From assembly GCA_032718565.1 (NCBI GenBank), contig JAVGVS010000044.1, positions 2,568,165 to 2,632,164 on the forward strand: DNA of 64,000 nt. The letters run 5' to 3'. Positions 1 to 9,972 of this stretch are shown one piece after another. The DNA is from Distichodus sexfasciatus (taxonomy: Eukaryota; Chordata; Actinopteri; Characiformes; Distichodontidae). Both the position numbers and the translations under genes were made by a program. Numbering within the stretch: the stretch's first letter is position 1; the number at the start of each line of letters is the position of its first letter. The notes under the pieces were generated by a model. It worked only from the letters and a program-made list of their open reading frames with translations. It did no database searches and was not told where the DNA came from.

Positions 1-3000
1 ATTAGCTTTCACTCATTGTTAACCACTTTTCTTGAGGTTTTAAAGGTGTATTTAAAGGTGCAGGCAATAGTTCTACCAATTTGAGATCTGGTATGAATGC
101 ATCTGATAAAAAAAGTTTTATTTTAAGGATATCATTTTCAACAGCAAACCGTTAAATATATATATTAAAAAAAAACACTTTTAAATTATAATGTAGCCTG
201 AATGTTCATCTTATGTGAGTATGCTGTTGAAAACGTCTTAATTATGTTCTTTTTTTTCTAGCTACTCTAAGTTGTCAATTTCTCCTTTGATTCACTCATC
301 TAAGAACAAGCAGTTTGATAAGAAACTGGGAACTTCTGAACAAGGAGTAAAGCCATTGAAACTTTTAGAAGAATGTCCTTCATGCTGTTATATGGTAGCT
401 CATATTCTATTAATAATAACATTTTACGAAATCTAGGTGTGGACCCTATGATAAGACTAGGGAATCACTCCACCAAAATATTTTTTTTATCAGTAAACCA
501 TCTGAAATTCAGTTGCATTTTTTACATACTGACTGCCGAGTAATCTTTAATCCAGACATCAAAAAGTGACAGACCGTCTGTCAGTCAGGTTATTTCTGTC
601 TCCCTCCTGACTGATGCATCTGGAAATTCAGTGCTAACATTTATGAGAACGTTTTTTATGTTCTAATTTAATATCAATGGTGATAATCACTCACCGTCAT
701 GGACTTAACCTTAAGTAATATTGTAACTAATTGATGGCAAAAAGTAGCTAACTACATCACAACTTATTCACAGTTTCTTGCTTCCATCTTGGCCAAGGCG
801 GACTCCGTCCTCCGACTCCATCTCGCAGCTGCCAACAGCCTCAAAGTCAAAGTCAAAGTCAACTTTATTGTCATCTCTGCTATATACTGTACAGATACAT
901 AGAGAGACGAGACGACGTGGCTCCAGGTTATTTCCAGTGCAAACAAACAAAGAACAGTAGAACAGAGAATAAATAGGCAGTGGCACGACTAGGGACATGG
1001 AATAAACAATAAATAAGTAAAAATACACATTAAACAATATACATTTTAGACCAGACAATATACAATATACATTTTAGACTAGACAGGGAATTTTTTATTT
1101 TTTTTTATTAATATATATATATAATTAGAGGCCTGGGCACGGAGTCAGTTTCCACTTCTGTTTTGTCACGCTAGATCAGTCTTTGAAATAAAAAGTTGTT
1201 ACTTTTAAAGCTGTTATTAAGTTAAGTAGTGTCACTATTTGTATACATTGAATATAAAATTATAAATGTGTACTGTGGGGATTTCTCTGCAGGACTTCTG
1301 TTTCCTGCAGTTAAGCTACAACCTTTTGACTTGTTTATTCACAAGACCAAGTGGAAGTTGCATGATTTTTTTAATATTTCCAGCAGGAAAGCCATAAAAG
1401 GTCTCTCACACTGGACTTCCCATCAGTCTTTCGACCCTGTGCTGAGTATAAATTTCCCTACTAATGCAACCCCCCTGCATCATCAACCAAAGAATGTGAT
1501 GGAAAAGAATGAGTCAAGACCAGTTTAACAGAACTATGTTATAATATAGCTGTGGTCAGGGATTCAGAAAAGAAGAAAGGCTTCCCTATGATCTGTTGGT
1601 ATTTTGACTTTTTAGGGAAACCTCCCTTTAAAGGGAGACCTGTAGTCGTGCCTCTTACAGCTGTAACAACATTGAATGTCAGGTAGTTTCTCTTTAAGGT
1701 AATTTCTCTTTACTGGTCCAGGGCAACTGACACTTAACACTCTTTGATGTAACACAGCTACAATCCGAAACGCAGAAGGTATTTTTAATATTTTCGTCAG
1801 AGATCTACTTCTGCACTTGAAACACATGAATATGAAGGCAACATAATACATAGAAACTGTTTAAAGCATCAATATTATAAAATTAAAACCAATATTAAAA
1901 GTGCCAGAGCTTTAGATTAGTGGCACTAGCAATGCATTCTTAGTTGACCTAAGGACTTGTTATAAAAACTTTATAGAAAAATGATAATATAGTAAATGCT
2001 TATTATTACACAAGTAGTGCATTTGACCGTAGATTTCAGAATTAGGATTAGAATAGGTGCCGAAAGTCATGGCCATATAATAGAGCAGGCACAACTTAAA
2101 ATTTTGTGAAAACAAAAATGGTTCATGGGTCCAACCCTTCAGTGAATGATTCTAGCAAAATATTCAATATATGTTAAATATATCTCTGAGGCTGTGTAAG
2201 AAATGTAATTCACTCTGGATAAGAACATCTGATAAAAGCTGTACAAATCTGACAAATGCTACTTGCTACAAACAAAACATTTAAACACAAGTAGATATGA
2301 GATGTTTTACTTATTTAAATATTATCTGGATGTGTGCTATGATAAAATGTGGAATTCATCCAGATAATGAAGATGTGACGTTATATGGTATTTATGCACT
2401 GTATTTGCGTATAAAAACCATATGACTTAATTGGAGGCATGAGATTTTAGTTAATGTCATATCATATAATAATTCCACACAGAAACAAGAGACAGCTGAA
2501 CGTGTCAGCATGGCTGATATGGTATTAAAACTTCATAGACAATTGGGGAAATATTTTGACACCGGTCTTCAGAGGCCACACTACAGTGGAAAGTCCCTAT
2601 GCCTAATATCTGCTTCCACAAGAAAAGTGAGTAGACCCTTTGGGGGTGAATTATTTGCAGTGGGCCTGCCAGTTTTGCATTTCAAGCCCTCGGCCTGTTA
2701 TCAAACTCACACTTGCCGCAGACAAACGCAACATGTTTGTCATACAATGTAAATGCAAGAATGTACTGCATCTCCGTAAGGTCATGAGGCTATGAGTGGT
2801 AGATGACAGCAGTGAGAACCATGAGGCCAGAAGTGTGACAGCATGAATGAATACATATCTTGTGGGTAGAGCTTCGAAGGAAATAGTATTGGTCACTCAA
2901 TAATGCAGAAAGTCTAATTAAAACTCATAACATCCTACATTCTAATATCATTCAAGCACTCTGCTGCATTTATCAGAAAGCCAGGTTTGTTGCATTTCAG

Positions 3001-3284
3001 ACAAACCTCTTCCAACCCCCATTTTTCTTCAGAAGCCAAAATCATGTTCCGGATATAGTCCTGATATCTGCCACTGTATCAGTACACTCTATCTGATAAT
3101 AACCACAGAGGAAAGAAAACTTGTAGGTTCCAACATTATGACACAAAGTATTTTAACAGTGAATCTTCCAAATTTCTTGCATCACACACAGCATTGCACT
3201 TTTGGGTTGCTATGTGTGACCGTATTTTTGTGATGCCGATAATCATACTTCCTAGAATGACTAGTGTGACTACGCTCCGCCGGG
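1..3284. other. Intergenic region upstream of the cytokine gene
   Basis: AT-rich DNA with no coding exon I can support on either strand. Open frames here are under about 100 codons, lack splice-flanked conserved blocks and match no family I know. The only recognisable structure is a dispersed fish repeat near 840-960, listed separately. Distal regulatory sequence for the cytokine gene may lie here, but nothing identifies it. Confidence 0.6.
773..1080. repeat. Dispersed fish repeat (AGTCAAAGTCAACTTTATTGTC type)
   Basis: Bases 841-965 carry the iterated AAAGTCAAAGTC start followed by AACTTTATTGTCATCTCTGC and a dinucleotide-rich tail. I recognise this as a very common dispersed repeat of fish genomes. 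The outer borders are approximate. Open frames crossing it on both strands are repeat-derived, not genes. Confidence 0.6.
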
Positions 3285-3293
3285 CTATAAATA
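3285..3293 (+). promoter_or_regulatory. TATA box of the cytokine gene
   Basis: CTATAAATA lies 94-102 bases upstream of the ATG at 3387, which predicts a start site near 3315 and a leader of about 70 bases. A canonical TATA box is typical of inducible cytokine promoters and contrasts with the TATA-less start of SPRING1/RNFT2 in this window. Confidence 0.6.
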
Positions 3294-3386
3294 ACGGTTT
3301 CATTCTACACTTCATCATACACATAGACTTCCTTCGAGTGGACTGAGTCTTGACAACTGCTTGTCAACTGCTTAAAAGTTGCCCTC

Positions 3387-3433
3387 ATGAGATCAACGAC
3401 AGGTAAGGACACCATATATACTGTAAATGCCAC

Positions 3434-3477
<44 letters not shown>

Positions 3478-4378
3478 TAGATATAGATATAGATAGATAT
3501 AGAACATAAGCAATTATTTGCAATTTTCTTTTTTTCTAGGAAAACTGAAATTGTCCATCTGTTTGGTGATGGTGAGCCTCTACGTTGCTGCAGCAGCTCA
3601 CATTGCAGCTCCATGCAGCATGGTGCGTTTGGTGAAATATCTGGAGAATGAGTTCAGTATCACCATGAAGATATATGTGAGTACTGCAGGTACAAAAAAC
3701 ACGTTATGGGTCATACAGACATAGAATACAGACATGATTATCATGCATGTCCCATATGAGAAAATGAGGCTTGCAATGTCTGTAACATCTGTGCATGTAT
3801 AATGATAAACAATGGTCTTCAAAAATGCAGAATATATCTTTTTTAAAAGGTGTGATAATATAACGCGGGCAGTAAAGGCTTGTTCTAAAGGATGCTCTGA
3901 TAAATCAATGTTCTAATTCGGCAAATTTTGTTCGTAATTTTATTATGAGAGCTAGGTAAATTGGTAATTGGTTTGTTCACCTGTCTCTATTTTTCTGCCC
4001 GAACAGCATCAAGTAAATGGACAAGATGTTAGGCCTTGGCCAAAGCATTTCCCACAGCTCCACTTAGACAAGAGTTTACCAGCTGACCAACAGAATAATT
4101 CTGTCGTTTGTGGACTCAACTTTATGGAACAAGCCCTTCTTCTGATTAAGAAGCACCTGACTCACAGCAACGATCAGCTGAGTAATTATTTGACCAGTGA
4201 CAGTCATTCTGTGAGCAATTTGAAGTGGTGTGTGAAACATGCATTTAATAAAGACTGCAAACATCACCTGCAATTTGACTTCCCTGACTCGCACTACCAG
4301 CGTAAACAGTGGGGTCTGGCCTTCTTGCAGTTATCCATTGATTACTTTCAAATTCTTGAACATTTGCTGAAAGAATAA
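3387..4378 (+). CDS. Secreted LIF/OSM-family (fish M17-like) helical cytokine
   Basis: Three coding exons: 3387-3402, 3540-3676 and 4007-4378, all with GT-AG borders, giving 174 aa. The first exon encodes only five codons plus one base. That tiny first exon followed by a middle and a large last exon is the layout of LIF, OSM and CT-1. Residues 7-25 form a signal peptide ending in an Ala run (VAAAA), with mature Cys near 30. One N-glycosylation sequon is seen (Asn81-Asn-Ser). The C-terminal helix YQRKQWGLAFLQ resembles the LIF/OSM signature F-[NQ]-x-K-x3-C-x-[LF]-L, with Tyr for Phe and Leu for Cys. By family, it should be an extracellular ligand for a gp130/LIFR-type receptor. The exact orthologue (M17/lif, clcf1-like or another IL-6-family member) is unproven, so no symbol is given. 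The reading frame is undamaged. Confidence 0.65.
3433..3502. repeat. (GATA)n microsatellite in cytokine intron 1
   Basis: Nearly perfect GATA tetranucleotide run that becomes (GATATA) units at its right end. It fills about half of the 137-bp first intron and ends about 37 bases before the acceptor AG at 3538-3539. It is likely length-polymorphic. Antisense frames through it read as Ser/Ile/Tyr repeats and are not genes. Confidence 0.9.
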
Positions 4379-4503
4379 TTCCCTAACCAAACAGGGTAAA
4401 TCTATAGAAAATTTTGAAGTGTTCTGTATGCATGTTTGTATGTATGTTTTAATAATTCTCAAATGGATTATTTATGTAATTTATTTTTCTATTTATATTT
4501 AAT

Positions 4504-4509
4504 AATAAA
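4504..4509 (+). terminator. Poly(A) signal of the cytokine gene
   Basis: AATAAA lies 126 bases after the TAA stop, in an AT-rich stretch with ATTTA-like pentamers (for example near 4470-4500). Such AU-rich 3'UTRs mark short-lived cytokine mRNAs. The cleavage site is inferred to be near 4525. Confidence 0.6.
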
Positions 4510-5038
4510 CTAAATATTTTGTAATTGTGTTAATGTTGTATTTTTTTCTAAAGACAACTCTGAGACTTCAACTTTACATAAGTTGTTGTTCGAGAATCAG
4601 GTGCACAGCCCAAAACTTTTTAATTGAAGTGTACAATCTCTTGGGAAAGCTGTAATTAATCAGCCTGTCACATATGCAAATGCAGTAACTTGGTGCTTGT
4701 TAATTTTCTCATTTTGATTGCTGTACGTAATCATGATGATTAATTGTTCTGAGAGTGAAAGATTCAACTTTTGAGCGTATAATTTGGATTTCATTAGATC
4801 AAGAATTTTGAATGAGTCAACTAGGGACACTAGTGATTTTTATACCTTCTCTTTTATATTTTGCCTCTCCATTACCACAACCAAAGATTTTTTAGGTTGC
4901 TGCATTTTTTTTTACAAATATGAAACTGCCTATAATTTTCATCATTGTGATTTTTAAAGTCCACTTCCAATGAATTTTTATTTACATATTGCTATATTCA
5001 TTGTGTCTTCTACAACTTATAAATTTATGAATTCTACA

Positions 5039-5245
5039 TACAGTACTGTGCAAAATTCCTTGAGTAACCTATTATTTCTTCATATTTTGCTTCCAAAAAG
5101 CCAGACATCCTTATGTTTTCATGTAGTGTTGAGGAATAGTATTTACATGTATGTTTACATGTTACAAAAAAATCATACCTGCCTCATTTAGCTAGCAAAA
5201 TATAAAAAAATGAAGGGTGGTTCGAGACTTTTGCACAGTACTGTA
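5039..5245. mobile_element. Tc1-type MITE, short copy (TACAGTACTGTGCAAAA ends)
   Basis: The ends are near-perfect inverted repeats: TACAGTACTGTGCAAAA at the left and its complement at 5229-5245. The element is 207 bp and includes the terminal TA expected of Tc1/mariner insertion. It has no coding capacity. A longer relative with the same ends lies at 34933-35476. Confidence 0.75.
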
Positions 5246-5743
5246 TGTATTATTGACAGACATACAGTTAACATACTGTTTTTGCCAGCTGTTGGTTAAT
5301 TTTGGAATCAGTGAACACAACAGTCCCTTTATTACATTAAACTATAACAGTGTACAAGCAAGCTTTTCACACACATTTTATTTGACAGAACACTGAAAAG
5401 AAGATTAAAATTGGGTGCCTGCCCATCAGCCAGATAGAGCACACCAATGAATTCAAAAACTTTACCCACTTTTACCTTTATTTCTGCAGCTTTTCTTGGA
5501 GTTTAACGGATAAATGCATGGCAGGCACACCAGAGTCATACTCACTTATCGACGAAATATTTGCAGCACAATTATTTAAAAACATGATGAGCAAAGCGAA
5601 ATAACAGTAAGAAATAACAGTAAGTCTCTTGCTTGTAAGCTACTAGTTGTTGGTGAGGTTTAGATGGTTTTCGTGTGCACAATGACACCCGTTTCTAGTT
5701 CTTCCACTGCATTTGTTCGGTACTTTCTTTATTTCCTCAGCAG

Positions 5744-5961
5744 TAGAGCTGCAACTATCGATTCTTTTTGTAATCGATTAATCAAGTAATCGGATAAAAT
5801 CCTTTTTCAAAAACAGAAAAAAGACAATACCTTTGTTTTTAGGCTTATTCTAGTGTGTGTGTAGCAGTTATCCACACATGCTTTATGTTGTTGTATTCAG
5901 GACGTCCTGCACTACTCAAATTTGTACATTTCTGATTATTCAAATAATCGGTTCAGCTCTA
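5744..5961. mobile_element. hAT-type MITE with perfect 8-bp target duplication
   Basis: A 218-bp element starting TAGAGCTG and ending CAGCTCTA, flanked on both sides by CTCAGCAG (5736-5743 and 5962-5969). An 8-bp target duplication is the hAT hallmark. It lies about 100 bases beyond the SPRING1 stop, between the stop and a minus-strand AATAAA at 5728-5733, so it may sit inside the SPRING1 3'UTR. Confidence 0.85.
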
Positions 5962-6066
5962 CTCAGCAGGAGGTAGCGAGTCTTTGTTTCTTCACATGAA
6001 AAAAATACGCTCCTTCATTTGGCAGGACGGCTGCTGTCCAGTGCTGAATTTTGGAGGTCTGGGGTA

Positions 6067-9000
6067 TCAGATGGGCAGCAGCTCAGGTGGGCTTTCTCCA
6101 TAGCAGTACTTGGCCTGGGAGTTTCTGTAGGTGTTTTCATGCTGGACGCTCTAGGGGAAAACACACACAAGCTTACTACCAGTGTTGGGGAGTAGCTCAC
6201 TACAAGTAGCAATGCTCCTAACTTAACTACTTTTTCAGGCCAGGTCTGATCCAGACTCATAGCCATCATCATAATTTTCAAAGTCACACAAATCCTTACA
6301 CTTGCCTGTTTTCTATGCATCAAGAACATCAACATCAAGGAAAAAATTTTCACCTGCTGCGTAATGTATCCCACTCATTGCCAGGTGCAGCTGTAACCAG
6401 GTAATTAATGTTATTCACTTCACCTATCAATGGCTATAATGTTAGGGCTGATCAGTTTATGCGTAAAGACAATCTTTATAATCTGTGGTGTGAAATAACT
6501 TGGATATATGTAGTTAGTTACTTTTAGAAGTATAATTTATTTAAAAGTAAGAAAACCCTGTGAGCTAATATGTTGCACTGACACTTTTTATCATTCATAG
6601 ATTCTGTCCTTACCTAAGAACAAATCTCAAATAAGAAATCATTGGCAAATGTTAGAATCTTTGTTAGAATTTGAACAGTTGGTGAATGAACCCAATGATA
6701 TCTGACCCACCTGTGAGGACGTGCGACATTTAGCCAGACACAGCTCAAAGTGATCTTCTACTGCGGTAAAGAGGTTCTGAAACCCCTTAGCTGCTCTGTT
6801 TAAAAAACGCTCAAGTAGAAGTTGCTGAGAGAGAGAGAGAGGGAGAATAAAGTCACCTCAGCCTCCAATTTTCTGCTTCTAATACAGAGAAATTTTCCCA
6901 GCAATCAATAAGCCCCATTCACTAACCATTCTTAAGAAAAGATTTGTTCTTAAACCCACTCACTCAATTTTCACAAAGATTCTGACTGTCTCCACTGTTT
7001 TCTTACTTGAAACTTGTTCTTATGTAAGAATGAGCGCACTCTTACACACATTTTACTGCTATGTGTGTTTATGCAAAACATAGGCATATTGGGTTTTCTT
7101 CAATACATTTGTCTAATATTATGCAATATAAATGTAAAAATAAATCGTTATAACAATGAACTTGGCAACAATTTAAGACCATATCATGATTCTGATGTAG
7201 ACTTTTCTTAAGACCAAACTTAAGAAATTTGGTTTTAAATGGTTCTTAAATTTGTTCTTAAGAAAGTTAAGACTCTTAAATAGTATAATACTATTTAATT
7301 CAACTGTAGAGTTGAATAAAATCCAATAAGCTAATGTGTTGCACAAACATGCATGCGATAAAATGTAGATTCTGCTCTTACCTAGGAACAAATCTCAAGT
7401 AAGAAAACACTGGTTAACGTCAGAATCTTTGTGGAAACTGTGTAAGTGGAGTTTAAGAACCAATTTCTTCTGAAAAATGGTTGGTAAATGAGGTCCAGTG
7501 GTATAAACTATTCTGGAATAATAGAGAGGGAGTGAAACACTCTTGGTACCTTGTCCGGCTGCAGACAGCAGGAGACGCAGTACTCGTAGATGCTGCAGCA
7601 GCCGTTGGACAAACAGCTCTTACACATGTACTGTCTGGAGCTCGGCGCGTTCACATTACAACAGCCATTAACCAGTAGATCCTTCCTCTCACACACGTAA
7701 CCTACACACCACAGCACAGTAATAGATTAGAACAACACTGGAGTAGCAAACTACAAGGAGTGATGTAACTTTTAAAGTGCTGTAGTTTAAAAGTAACTTA
7801 ACTACACTACAAATAGTGTCCATTGGGCTTTCTCTGAAAAATACTGATGGGGGATTTGATGGATTTCCTTCTCCACTGGACCATAGTTAGTCTGATCTAT
7901 GACATGGCCTGCCGAGTGTCTTAATGTGGTAAAGTTCATAACATCACTGAGGCACAATTACACATCACCAAACTGTCCAGGAGCATGCAATCACCTAATT
8001 ATACAATATAAATCTTTCTGATTGTTACTACTGCCATCTAGCTTATCATTAGTTTACTTTGCTCTCTATTGCTGTTTTACTTATTTCCTTCCTTTTATTT
8101 GCATTTTGGAGCAATTCAGATTTGCATTTCACTAAATGTTAAAGCTGTATAAGTGTGTATGTGAGATAAGAATGTCTTGAGTAAATTTGTTGTCCAGAAG
8201 TCTAGCTAAGTACAGTCAAGTCAGAACATATCTTTTTCTCCACATTATTTACCGAGCTCATCAGTGATGAGACTCTTCCCCTGGATGGAGTTGCGGCACT
8301 GCGTGATCTGTCTGCTGCTGTTGCCCAGATTAAACTTCACCTTCCACGCAATGTGGTGATCGGACTGCCTTGCCTCCAGCAGGGTTCGATCACGAACGGT
8401 GCGTTCCTCCTGCGTGCACAGCAGGAGAAAGGGGCAGAATTCATGCATCTGATACATGCACCGTGTGACAGTCAGAAAAAGAAATGTACTATACTGGAAA
8501 AATGAACTGAATGTTCAATTTGTAAAACACATTCTAAAATGATTGGGGTGATTTTTAGAGCTGAGTATGTCTGGATAGAAAAAACTTTATAAAATAGCTA
8601 AACAAAGCTTTTTTGAGTGCAATCTTTTCTGTCATTCTATTGTTTTCAGTCCACCAGATACAAAAGCAGGTGAGCACAGTGACTATTCTTCTGAAGTGCT
8701 TTTTGAGGGGAAAATTAGGTCCTTTATTACTCAGATTGACTCCATTGTCTTCATCTAATTCATTTTTTTTATACCAGACAAAAGTTGATAATCTATTGTT
8801 ATATCAATGGTTAAATCAGACAGATTTCTTTTGCAGAACCAAGAAACGTGGCAAGTTTTCCATGTGAATCAAGCAACAAAAAAGCTGTAGCGATTTAATT
8901 TGACTTCATATTGGACATTTGTGAGGCATTCGTGGTGCCTAGTGCGCATGCGCACACAGCGGCGACGATGCCAGGGCGATATATTGTGCAGCTTTTAGTG

Positions 9001-9132
9001 AGGAATAAGGCAGAAGGGATTTAGATGAAAGTGGTTCACCTGTTTTAGAGTACTGCTGAGAAAATAAATCAGGGACAAGCCGAACACGACGCCCAGGACC
9101 CAGCGTTTCCGCAACAGTCTGCGCAGCACCAT
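6067..9132 (-). CDS. spring1: SPRING1 (C12orf49), SREBP pathway regulator in Golgi
   Basis: Five coding exons on the minus strand: 9040-9132, 8253-8409, 7550-7701, 6711-6824 and 6067-6150, all GT-AG, giving 199 aa. The start ATG has a strong context (GCCTCCATGG) and matches the second Met of the human protein. Residues 1-10 are basic, followed by a signal-anchor segment (about 11-27), making a type II Golgi membrane protein. The lumenal part has the sequon Asn61-Ser-Ser and the Cys-rich core with [15 protein letters not shown] and YCVSCCLQP, then [13 protein letters not shown]. The protein ends [13 protein letters not shown]. By family, it supports site-1 protease and SCAP function in SREBP activation. 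The frame is clean throughout. It is divergent from RNFT2 across a shared promoter. Intron 3 carries a palindromic MITE. Confidence 0.96.
6180..6245. repeat. Fragment of 'AGTGTTGGGGAGTA' fish repeat
   Basis: AGTGTTGGGGAGTAGCTCACTACAAGTAGC with TAACTACTTTTTCA matches a very common dispersed fish repeat. It lies in the last SPRING1 intron. A related piece (GTAGTTTAAAAGTAACTTAACTACACTAC) is at about 7729-7820 in SPRING1 intron 2, and a third is at 53870-54030 in TESC intron 1. Confidence 0.5.
6912..7496. mobile_element. Palindromic MITE with ~150-bp terminal inverted repeats
   Basis: The left arm (CCATTCACTAACCATTCTTA onward) and right arm (complement of CATTTACCAACCATTTTTC) pair over about 150 bases, around a unique centre of about 280 bp. 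Both arms share AAAGATTCTGAC and TTTTCTTACTTGA blocks. It sits in SPRING1 intron 3. Half or degraded copies occur at about 6575-6695, 10420-10632, 20100-20300, 20640-20870, 25222-25400 and 48195-48275. No transposase is encoded, and I saw no certain target duplication, so the superfamily is unassigned. Confidence 0.7.
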
Positions 9133-9670
9133 GGAGGCTTTCTTTTGGATGTGCACCAGATCCAGGTAGATCAGACCAGATCAGGTCGAGCAAACGGCAC
9201 CTCACAGTTCCCAAAACGTGGCTACGTAGCTACAGAGTCGCGCTTTTAAGCACTTACCCCATGTTAGGATAAACACCGAAACGGGAGATTTACGCCGTTT
9301 ACGTAATTTTACGCAACATTCCGAACAAACGCATTGACATCGATCCTGGTGGCTCTTTTGTTGTACTCAAACGCGGGAAATCGTAAAAACCAACGTTAAA
9401 ATAGGGCGACATCCATAAAGACGCCGGGCAAAGCAAATTAATTTTAATATGGTTTGGGAATTGAAGGAGACAAAATCCGCATGAAAACTGACAGCATCGA
9501 AAACATTTTTTTCTGAATGCGGAAGTGTAATGTTGGGGTGTTGTAATGCCGCTCAACGATTGGCTAGATAACGCCACGCCTCCCGGAAGCGGTAATCCGC
9601 AATGAAGTCCCGCCTTTTCAGTGCAGATTTTACATACAGGCTGATGCAGGTTATGTTCCCCTTCATAATG
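9133..9670. promoter_or_regulatory. Bidirectional promoter and RNFT2 leader exon
   Basis: The region separating the SPRING1 start (minus) from the RNFT2 leader (plus) lacks a TATA box. It carries ETS-like sites GCGGAAGTG at 9519-9527 and CCGGAAGC at 9583-9590, and an inverted CCAAT (ATTGG) at 9559-9563, with CpGs above the local level. These are usual parts of housekeeping head-to-head promoters. A good donor (ATG|GTAAGA) after 9670 marks the end of a noncoding RNFT2 exon that splices to about 9942. Start sites are inferred, not seen. Confidence 0.6.
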
Positions 9671-9972
9671 GTAAGACGTTCTCGAATGTGTTTGTAAATT
9701 TAACGTTATGAGAGGTGCGGCGTTGCTAAATTATCGTTTATGAACTTATGAGCTCGTAATGAATTATAATTTCTTAATTATCTATTGTAACTTGACCGGT
9801 TCTCTTTGGCATGCTGCATGTTTGTTTGACCAAGCACCCAGAAAGATCAGTATGTCGGCCGGGGATCGCTGACTATATTCATGCCAAGCAGAAGTATTAA
9901 CATGTGTTTTTTGTAATATTGACACTTTTTTTCCCCTCTAGCTTCGGGGCTTCTGGTGACAAAGCAGGCGCC

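Noticed and set aside
3305..3614. Minus-strand frames rich in Ser, Ile and Tyr
   Set aside because: They read through the (GATA)n microsatellite in the cytokine intron.
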